A stretch of DNA of 50,402 nucleotides. Source: Gaiellales bacterium (GTDB taxonomy: Bacteria > Actinomycetota > Thermoleophilia > Gaiellales > JAICJC01). Position numbers and translations under genes: made by a program. The notes beneath the pieces are model-generated. The model did no database searches. It had not been told where the DNA came from and saw only the letters and a list, made by a program, of their open reading frames with translations. This document shows, one piece after another, positions 44,771 through 50,402 of the stretch. The stretch is taken from the NCBI GenBank assembly GCA_036403155.1, contig DASWRM010000061.1, forward strand, positions 1 through 50,402, written 5' to 3'. Numbering within the stretch: the first letter of the stretch is position 1; every line of letters starts with the position of its first letter.

Positions 44771-44994
44771 GGCCATGCGGGTCGTCGCCGGGGCCGCGGC
44801 CGCCCCGGCAGGGGTCAAACTGCAGCCACGGGGTCTTGACCGGTTCGCGCGCGACTCGTCACCATCGCCGGCCTGGTTGGGCGGCCCCCATTCCTTGGAG
44901 TCAAACCCCGGCCCCGAGGGGTGATGCGAACCGGCACGCCGTCGCGACGAGGCGGCACACCCCCGTGACGAGGTGGGACGCCTCTACGGCGTCG
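44771..44994. other. 224-bp convergent intergenic region with hairpin
   Basis: No gene seen. A perfect 7-bp stem, GCCGGGG (44787-44793) with CCCCGGC (44803-44809), begins 17 bases after the alpha-subunit stop and probably ends transcription; there is no T-run. Further on, GGTCAA (44813-44818) and TTGACC (44836-44841) form an inverted repeat, and a gtcaaac string recurs at 44814-44820 and 44900-44906. The function of the latter two is unknown. Confidence 0.4.
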
Positions 44995-45468
44995 TCAGGA
45001 ACCGTGGCAGCGCTTGAACTTCTTGCCTGACCCGCACGGGCAGGGCTCGTTCCGCCCGACCTTCGCGCCGCCGAACGCCGCCTCGAGCGACGGCATGTCC
45101 GCCGGCATCGCCCCCACCTCTCCCAGGTCGCGCGCCGAGCGAGTGCGCTCCAGCTCGCGCAGGTCGTCGTTGTCCAGCGTGAGCACCAGCTCCACCGGCT
45201 CGGGCTCGGCGTCCAGGAGGCCCAGCTGGTCGAGGATGTCCTGCGCCCGCTCCGTCGTCAGGCCCTCTCCGTCCGCGGGCAGGTCGATCCGAGACGGGCA
45301 GACGAGCGCGAAGCGGTCCCAGCGCTCGCGGTCGGCGTCCGACGGCCCGCGCTCGAGCCGCTTGCGCAGTTCGCGCCGGGCCGCTGACCCACCGCTTCGC
45401 GCCTCCAGCGCGTCCAGCAGCTCGTTCGGCAGCCAGGCCGCCCAGCCCGAATCGATCAGGTTGCTCAT
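44995..45468 (-). CDS. SEC-C motif protein of unknown role
   Basis: 157 residues ending in [20 protein letters not shown], a complete SEC-C zinc-binding motif (Cys-x-Cys...Cys-His) like that at the SecA C-terminus. The first 130 residues are charged, helical and not recognised. ATG 45468 overlaps the PucR stop (ATGA), so it is the second gene of the PucR transcript. SEC-C domains bind ribosomes or SecB-like partners; a direct role in the metabolic genes nearby is not evident. Confidence 0.8.
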   Translation of the reverse strand: MSNLIDSGWAAWLPNELLDALEARSGGSAARRELRKRLERGPSDADRERWDRFALVCPSRIDLPADGEGLTTERAQDILDQLGLLDAEPEPVELVLTLDNDDLRELERTRSARDLGEVGAMPADMPSLEAAFGGAKVGRNEPCPCGSGKKFKRCHGS

Positions 45469-46931
45469 GCCGTCAGTCTAGGCGCCGCCGGCTCGCCGGC
45501 GAGCGCGCTCATCCGTGCCGCCCACACCTCCAGCGACAGCTCGACGCGCGTCTGTGGAAGGTCGAAGTCGAGCGCGTGCGCCGTGGACAGGGCCGCCAGC
45601 CTGTCGTACAGCCGCTGCCGCGAGATTCCGAGCCGCTTGGCGGCCGACGCCTTCGACCAGCCCGTCGCGACCAGAGCCTCGACCAGCTCGAGCGCGGCGC
45701 TGTCGAACCGGGTCTCGATCCGCGCCCCGCCCAGCACGTCGCGCGCAAGCGGGTCGAGGGCGCCCAGCTCTCCGCCGAACCGCACGGGCGGGCCGGCCGC
45801 CGCCGCGACCAGGCAGGCCCGCCGCGCCGACGCCAGCGACTCCGTCAGCTGCCACGGTTCCGACCCGCGCTCGGCCAGGCCAACCGCCGTGACGCCGCCG
45901 CGCCGAATCAGATCGCGCGCGAGGCGCCCCGGATCGTCGCCGGCCGGCAGCGCCGCGAGGGCGAGCGATCCGTCGACGAGCGCCTCCACGCCGATGCGCT
46001 CGAGCCGGTCGAGGGGCCCGCGCGCCGCAATCGCCCACACCCGCCCTCGCGAGAGATCCACGCCCACCGACCGTGCGCGCCGGAGCACCTCGTCGCGGCT
46101 GCCCGCACGGCCCTCGGCGAGCCGCTGGAGCAGCCGCGCCCGCTCGGCCGACGGGATGTCCTCGGCCGGCGGCTGCGACGCCAGCGCCACCGAGAGCAGG
46201 AACGCGGCCTCGTCGACCGCGAGCTGGTCGAGCTCGTCGCCGCGGCGGGGCAGCACGTGGAGGTGCGCGCCGGGCGGCACGGGCCGCGAGTGAAGCGCGG
46301 TGGGCAGGCGCTGCCGCCGGCGGTCGAGGGCCTCGAGGAACTCCACGTCGAGCCCCGCATCCGGGGAGGCGGCGATCGGCCGGCGGTCGGTGCGCTCGAG
46401 CAGCACCTGCGCCCCGAGCACCTCGCCGAGTGCTGCCACCAGCCCGGCCGGACCGAGCCCCTGCCGCGCGGCCTCCCGCAGCTGCGCCTGGAGCGACACG
46501 GCTCGCCGGAGGTTCGCAAGCTCTCCGCTGACGAGCCGCTCGTGCACGACGCGGGTGATGTCCACGAAGCGCACGCGGCGCCCGAAGACGAGCAGCGGCA
46601 GGTCGTGCGTCCGGCACGCGGCCGTCAGCACATCGGGGCGGGCGTGGCTCGGCTCCAGGCCGATGCCGGCCGCGCCGGCGGCGGCGCAGGCCTCGACCAG
46701 CGCATCGATCTCGGCGGGTGCCATCGAGGCGAGGGCGATCCCCGTGGTCAGCAGGAACTCGCCGCCTCGCAGCACCCCCGTGACCGCCGGGGTCTCGAAG
46801 ACGTGGACCCACTCCACGCGGTTGCCGAGCCGGTGGCCCGCCGCTGCGACGCTGACGTCGGCGTCGCGGAGCTCGTCAAGCGCGAGCACATCCGAAACGG
46901 TGAGGACACTATGTCCGGAATCGGGGGGCAC
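45465..46931 (-). CDS. PucR-family transcriptional regulator
   Basis: 488 residues. The N-terminal PucR-type sensor domain has [12 protein letters not shown] and GGEFLLTTG with GIGLEPSHA. The middle is a GGDEF-like/CdaR region, and the C-terminus has the helix-turn-helix [20 protein letters not shown] followed by RLYDRLAAL, the diagnostic HTH_30 motif. Such proteins respond to metabolites of purine, amino acid or GABA-type degradation. GTG 46931 is chosen because it lies 9 nt after the minus-strand TACACT box; a GTG immediately after the box and a longer frame exist. It is divergent from the semialdehyde dehydrogenase gene, which is the likely target. Confidence 0.9.
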   Translation of the reverse strand: MPPDSGHSVLTVSDVLALDELRDADVSVAAAGHRLGNRVEWVHVFETPAVTGVLRGGEFLLTTGIALASMAPAEIDALVEACAAAGAAGIGLEPSHARPDVLTAACRTHDLPLLVFGRRVRFVDITRVVHERLVSGELANLRRAVSLQAQLREAARQGLGPAGLVAALGEVLGAQVLLERTDRRPIAASPDAGLDVEFLEALDRRRQRLPTALHSRPVPPGAHLHVLPRRGDELDQLAVDEAAFLLSVALASQPPAEDIPSAERARLLQRLAEGRAGSRDEVLRRARSVGVDLSRGRVWAIAARGPLDRLERIGVEALVDGSLALAALPAGDDPGRLARDLIRRGGVTAVGLAERGSEPWQLTESLASARRACLVAAAAGPPVRFGGELGALDPLARDVLGGARIETRFDSAALELVEALVATGWSKASAAKRLGISRQRLYDRLAALSTAHALDFDLPQTRVELSLEVWAARMSALAGEPAAPRLTA

Positions 46932-46940
46932 AGCAGACAC

Positions 46941-46950
46941 AGTGTACGCT
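46941..46950. promoter_or_regulatory. Overlapping divergent -10 boxes between pucR and the semialdehyde dehydrogenase
   Basis: The decamer agtgtacgct holds TACACT on the minus strand (46946-46941) and TACGCT on the plus strand (46945-46950), sharing the central TA exactly as in the selA/carboxypeptidase decamer at 1905-1914. The plus transcript would have a leader of about 50 nt with a small GCGGG/CCCGC hairpin (46979-46983 with 46992-46996) touching the AGGAGG ribosome site at 46997-47002. Confidence 0.5.
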
Positions 46951-47007
46951 GGCCGTCCGGTCGGCCCGGTGACAGCATGCGGGAACACCAGCCCGCAGGA
47001 GGCACCC

Positions 47008-48522
47008 GTGTCCCAGGCCGCGATCGACACCCGGCTGCTCGGCAACTACATCGACGGCGACTGGCGCCCGGCCCTGGCCGACGACCGGCTCGACGTCACC
47101 AACCCCGCCACGGGCGAGCTGCTCGCCCGCGTCCCTCTCTCCGCCTCCGCCGACGTCGACGTCGCGGTCGCCGCCGCCCGCGCCGCGCTGCCGGCCTGGC
47201 GCAGCCGCTCGACCATCGAGCGGGCGCGCTGGCTGTTCGGGTTCCGGCAGGTGCTCGAGGCACACCAGGACGAGGTCGCCCGGTCGGTCACCCGTGAGAT
47301 GGGCAAGACGTTTCCCGATGCGAGGGCCGAGGTCGGCCGCGCGATCGAGATGGTCGAGGCGGCGACCGCGGTCCCGCAGACGATGCAGGGCCGTGTGCTC
47401 GAGAACGTCGCCACCGCGGTGGACTGCGAGACCTTCCGCCAGCCCGTCGGCGTCTGCGCCGCCATCGCGCCCTTCAACTTCCCGGCCATGGTCCCCTTCT
47501 GGTTCCTGCCCTTCGCCATCGCCTGCGGCAACACGTTCATCCTCAAGCCCTCCGAGCAGGTGCCGCTCACGCAGGAGCTCGTCTTCAACCTGATCCACGA
47601 GCACGGCGGCCTTCCTGACGGCGTCGTCAATCTGGTCAACGGGTCGGTCGACGTTGTCAACGGCATCCTCGACCATCCCGGGATCGACGCGGTCTCGTTC
47701 GTCGGCTCCGCGAAGGTCGCCGCCTACGTCTACCAGCGCGCCGCGGCGAACGGCAAGCGCGTGCAGGCGCTGGGCGGCGCGAAGAACTTCATGGTCGTCA
47801 TGCCGGATGCCGTCATCGACAAGACGGTGTCCAACATCATCGGAAGCGCCTTCGGGGCGGCGGGCCAGCGCTGCATGGCGGGGTCGGTCGTGATCGCCGT
47901 CGGCGACGCAAAGGCGCCGCTGATGGACGAGCTGGTCGCGCGCACCGAACAGCTCGCGGTCGGCGACGGCCTGGACGACGGCACGGACGTCGGCCCGGTG
48001 GTGTCATGCGCGTCGCGCGACCGCATCCTGGAGTGGATCGAGCGTGGGGTCGACGCCGGCGCGACGCTCGCGGTGGACGGGCGCCGCCCGGCATCGCATC
48101 CCGACGGCGCGTTCGTCGGTCCGACGATCCTGGACGGCGTGACGCCCGACATGGACGTCGCACAGGAGGAGATCTTCGGTCCGGTGCTCTCGGTCATCCA
48201 CGCCGGATCGCTGGACGAGGCGATCGACATCGTGAACGCAAGCCGCTACGGGAACGGCACGTCGATCTTCACCGAGTCGGGTGCGGCCGTCCGCCGGTAC
48301 CGCCACGACGTCGAGGTGGGCATGATCGGGGTGAACGTCGGCGTCGCAGCTCCCGTGGCGTTTTTCCCCTTCTCGGGCTGGAAGGGCAGCTTCTTCGGCG
48401 ACCTGCACGCCCACGGGGCCGATGCGATCGACTTCTACACCCGCAAGAAGACCGTCACGTCGCGGTTCTTCTCGGGCGGTGAGACCGGCCGCTTCTTCAC
48501 GGAGCAGGGGGACCGGTCGTAG
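47008..48522 (+). CDS. mmsA: CoA-acylating methylmalonate-semialdehyde dehydrogenase
   Basis: 504 residues, normal length. Aldehyde dehydrogenase fold with PVGVCAAIAPFNFPAM, ILKPSEQVPLTQ, SFVGSAKVAAYVYQRAAANG, the LGGAKNFMVVMPD segment typical of MmsA, and the catalytic Cys in GQRCMAGS. It turns (methyl)malonate semialdehyde, from valine, thymine, beta-alanine or inositol breakdown, into propionyl- or acetyl-CoA with NAD+. GTG 47008 has a perfect AGGAGG 5 nt upstream. Product propionyl-CoA would feed the carboxylase at 41-45 kb and the mutase at 7.6 kb. Confidence 0.94.
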   Translation: MSQAAIDTRLLGNYIDGDWRPALADDRLDVTNPATGELLARVPLSASADVDVAVAAARAALPAWRSRSTIERARWLFGFRQVLEAHQDEVARSVTREMGKTFPDARAEVGRAIEMVEAATAVPQTMQGRVLENVATAVDCETFRQPVGVCAAIAPFNFPAMVPFWFLPFAIACGNTFILKPSEQVPLTQELVFNLIHEHGGLPDGVVNLVNGSVDVVNGILDHPGIDAVSFVGSAKVAAYVYQRAAANGKRVQALGGAKNFMVVMPDAVIDKTVSNIIGSAFGAAGQRCMAGSVVIAVGDAKAPLMDELVARTEQLAVGDGLDDGTDVGPVVSCASRDRILEWIERGVDAGATLAVDGRRPASHPDGAFVGPTILDGVTPDMDVAQEEIFGPVLSVIHAGSLDEAIDIVNASRYGNGTSIFTESGAAVRRYRHDVEVGMIGVNVGVAAPVAFFPFSGWKGSFFGDLHAHGADAIDFYTRKKTVTSRFFSGGETGRFFTEQGDRS

Positions 48523-48533
48523 CCGCGCCCTCC

Positions 48534-48977
48534 TCAGTCGCTGTTTCGGTAGCTCTCCTTGAGCACGGAGAGGTACCCGAACGACTCGCTCGCCTGGATG
48601 CCCGGCACACCCGCCAGCTGGTCGTTCATGAACTGGAGCAGGTGCGCGCCGCTGCGGCAGGTGACCTCGGCAAGGTAGTCGTAGCGCCCGGTGCAGGCGA
48701 TCAGGTAGGTGACCTCGTCGAGGTCGGCGAGCGCTTCGGCGGCGTCCTTGGCGTGCGCCGCCTCGACGCTCAGGCCGAGCATGCAGATCACCTCGTAGCC
48801 GAGCTTCAGCGGGTTGGTCACCGCCGTGATCTGCATGACGCCGTCCGCCGTCAGCCGGGAGACGCGCTGCCGGACGGTCGCCTCGGACACGTGCAGCTCC
48901 TGGGCGATCCTGACGAACGGCCGCCGTCCGTCCTGGACGAGCGCGTCCACGATGCGGCGGTCGAGGTCGTCGGTCAT
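48534..48977 (-). CDS. Lrp/AsnC-family transcriptional regulator
   Basis: 147 residues from ATG 48977. N-terminal helix-turn-helix LDRRIVDALVQDGRRPFVRI and VSEATVRQRVSRLTADGVM, then the RAM effector-binding domain with ACTGRYDYLAEVTCRS. Lrp-type proteins form octamers and bind amino acids or related acids. The promoter and two palindromic elements between this gene and the acyl-CoA synthetase suggest that it controls both itself and that gene. It converges with mmsA with a gap of 11 nt. Confidence 0.92.
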   Translation of the reverse strand: MTDDLDRRIVDALVQDGRRPFVRIAQELHVSEATVRQRVSRLTADGVMQITAVTNPLKLGYEVICMLGLSVEAAHAKDAAEALADLDEVTYLIACTGRYDYLAEVTCRSGAHLLQFMNDQLAGVPGIQASESFGYLSVLKESYRNSD

Positions 48978-48985
48978 GACGCGCA

Positions 48986-49024
48986 CTACGATATTCGTAG
49001 AGTGGAGCCGAGTCAATACGAATA
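48986..49024. promoter_or_regulatory. Lrp-type operators overlapping the regulator's own promoter
   Basis: CTACGA-TAT-TCGTAG (48986-49000) is a 15-bp palindrome. TATTCGTA (48992-48999) and TACGAATA (49017-49024) form a perfect 8-bp inverted repeat with 17 bp between. The minus-strand promoter TTGACT (49016-49011), 17-bp spacer, TATCGT (48993-48988) lies inside them, 10 nt before the regulator ATG. Confidence 0.6.
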
Positions 49025-49027
49025 CCG

Positions 49028-49033
49028 TACACT
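49028..49033 (+). promoter_or_regulatory. -10 box for the acyl-CoA synthetase gene
   Basis: TACACT followed by GGAG and ATG 49043. There is no good -35 (gagccg region); the TACGAATA half-site ends 3 bp upstream, which suggests control by the Lrp-type protein. Confidence 0.45.
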
Positions 49034-49042
49034 GGAGCACCG

Positions 49043-50402
49043 ATGAGCTCGACCGTCTCGCCCCACCTGCGCGCCGATCTCGACGGCGTCTTCCGCCCGA
49101 AGTCCGTGGCGATCTACGGCATCTCGGAGCGCACCTCGCAGCGGATCGCCGAGAACATGACGGTGCCGGGAGTGCCCTTCTACGGGATCAACCCCACGAA
49201 GGCCGAGGCCTGCGGAGTGCGCTGCTACCCGAGCATCGGCGAGTGCCCGGAGGTGCCGGAGATGGTCGTCATGGGCGTGGGGCACGGCCGGATCGAGGCC
49301 GCCCTCGACGACGTGCTCTCGGTCGACGGCGTCAGGGCGATCATCACCCCCGGGCTCGGAAACGAGGCCGGCGAGGAGGGGCCGGAGGTCAGCCGCCGCG
49401 TGAGCGAGCGCGTGCGCGCGGCCGGGATCCCCATGATCGGGCCGAACTGCATGGGCGTCGCCACGCCGGGCCATCCCTCGCCGTGGATCGGCAGCCTGCA
49501 CCCCACGTTCGTGCCCGGGCCGGTCGCGACGGTGGCGCACTCGGGCTCGATCGGCGAGATCCTCGTCTCGCTCGGCCCACGGATCGGCTTCCGAACCGTC
49601 GTCTCGGCGGGCAACGAGGGAGCGAAGCGCTCGGACGGCGACGGGTACGTGGTCGTCACGGACATTGCCGACATGGTGGCCTACTTCGCCGACGACGAGG
49701 ACACGCGCGTGGTCGGCCTCTTCGTCGAGACGGTGAGACGGCCGGAGGCGTTCGAGGCCGCTCTCGCGAAGCTGGCCGAGGCGGGCAAGGTCGCCATCGT
49801 GCTCAAGGTCGGGACGTCCGCAATGGGCCGCCAGGCGGCGCTGACGCATACGGGCGCGCTCGTCGGCGACGACCGCAGCTTCTCCGCGATGCTCCGGTAC
49901 TACAACGCGATCCGCGTCGACGACTTCGGAACCTGGCTCGAGCACCTCGAGGTGTTCTCCAGGCGGACGCCGCCGCGTGGACGCCGGATCGGCGCGGTCA
50001 CCAACTCCGGCGGCGAAGGCGAGTACTTCGCCGACAAGGCGGAGCATGCGGGCATCCCGCTGCAGCCGTTCTCGGAGGCCCTGCGGGCCCGCATCCTCGA
50101 GGAGTTCCCGAACTTCCGCGGCGTCGAGCACGTCGGCAATCCGGTCGACTGCTGGGCGATCGACGACGACCGCGTCGTGTTCCCGCGCATCTTCGAGCTG
50201 CTCGCGGAGTCGGGTGAGTTCGACGTGCTCGTCTCGGACATCGACCACAGCCAGTGGCTGCACGGCGGCGAGCGCGAGCTGGCGGCGAACATCGCCAACG
50301 ACCTGCGAGCGGCGTGCGCCGGCGGCGAGATCTTCCCCTGCGTGATCACCGTGACGACCGCCGACCCGCCGATCGAGGACATCCGCTGGGCGCGCGAGCA
50401 CG
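49043..50402 (+). CDS. ADP-forming acyl-CoA synthetase-like protein (alpha part; runs off the right edge)
   Basis: 453 residues are visible and the frame is open to the window end. The N-terminal CoA-binding domain (VFRPKSVAIYGISE, FYGINPTKAEACG), the succinyl-CoA-ligase-like domains (IGPNCMGVATPGH, VAHSGSIGEILVS) and the phospho-His loop ALTHTGALVGDD (His269) follow the order of the alpha part of NDP-forming acetyl/acyl-CoA synthetases. The ATP-grasp beta part may follow beyond the window. It could recover ATP from acyl-CoA or activate a carboxylic acid made by the neighbouring pathway. Controlled probably by the divergent Lrp-type gene. Confidence 0.85.
   Translation, partial: MSSTVSPHLRADLDGVFRPKSVAIYGISERTSQRIAENMTVPGVPFYGINPTKAEACGVRCYPSIGECPEVPEMVVMGVGHGRIEAALDDVLSVDGVRAIITPGLGNEAGEEGPEVSRRVSERVRAAGIPMIGPNCMGVATPGHPSPWIGSLHPTFVPGPVATVAHSGSIGEILVSLGPRIGFRTVVSAGNEGAKRSDGDGYVVVTDIADMVAYFADDEDTRVVGLFVETVRRPEAFEAALAKLAEAGKVAIVLKVGTSAMGRQAALTHTGALVGDDRSFSAMLRYYNAIRVDDFGTWLEHLEVFSRRTPPRGRRIGAVTNSGGEGEYFADKAEHAGIPLQPFSEALRARILEEFPNFRGVEHVGNPVDCWAIDDDRVVFPRIFELLAESGEFDVLVSDIDHSQWLHGGERELAANIANDLRAACAGGEIFPCVITVTTADPPIEDIRWAREH

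Noticed and set aside
44771-44994. A small RNA or CRISPR-like repeat from the recurring gtcaaac string
   Set aside because: Only two short copies with unrelated flanks; no regular spacing.

Overview
The window is about 50 kb of very GC-rich, densely packed DNA. It has many GTG starts, 1-14 nt gene overlaps, and TAnnnT boxes sitting 6-7 nt before start codons (leaderless-type promoters). Gene content fits a soil-type actinobacterium, most likely of the Thermoleophilia (Gaiellales/Solirubrobacterales-like): selA/selB, an archaeal-type methylmalonyl-CoA mutase large subunit, biotin-dependent acyl-CoA carboxylase, a large exopolysaccharide locus and an actinobacterial-style lasso leader. The taxonomic call is inference. 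No rRNA, tRNA, CRISPR, IS element or phage gene was recognised.

Layout. 1-7.4 kb: selB (cut by the window edge and apparently rearranged there) and selA, divergent from a D,D-carboxypeptidase that is translationally coupled to a 982-residue APH/M23/class-III-aminotransferase fusion; opposite them a site-2-type protease and a fused MoaD-MoaE. 7.4-9.2 kb: an unexplained structured intergenic element, then methylmalonyl-CoA mutase large subunit. 9.1-25.8 kb: an exopolysaccharide locus with a sulfotransferase, two O-antigen-ligase/polymerase-like membrane proteins, a GH5-like lipoprotein, a priming glycosylphosphotransferase, a co-polymerase with a degenerate kinase domain, a phosphodiesterase, two GT4 glycosyltransferases, an NHL-repeat secreted protein and a protein mannosyltransferase.

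24.4-32.6 kb: a RiPP cluster of lasso type inside the polysaccharide locus. On the minus strand lies an operon of asparagine-synthase-like cyclase, HPr-kinase-like protein, B2 leader peptidase, nucleotidyltransferase and protein mannosyltransferase. Facing it, behind a near-consensus promoter, are a 60-residue precursor, a two-gene ABC exporter and a PqqD-like recognition protein. The precursor leader matches the lasso consensus, but the core after the expected cut has no Asp/Glu at ring positions 7-9 and carries three Cys and an HxxHxxH run. This is the best candidate for something undescribed.

32.7-41.3 kb: three paralogous secreted GHL15-like putative glycoside hydrolases, interleaved with a Wzx-like flippase and a second sulfotransferase, then a secreted protein with eight Asp-boxes. 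41.4-50.4 kb: acyl/propionyl-CoA carboxylase beta and alpha subunits, a SEC-C protein, a PucR regulator divergent from methylmalonate-semialdehyde dehydrogenase, an Lrp/AsnC regulator, and the start of an ADP-forming acyl-CoA synthetase. Together with the mutase at 7.6 kb these form most of a route from (methyl)malonate semialdehyde through propionyl-CoA and methylmalonyl-CoA to succinyl-CoA; the mutase B12-binding subunit and the epimerase are not in the window.
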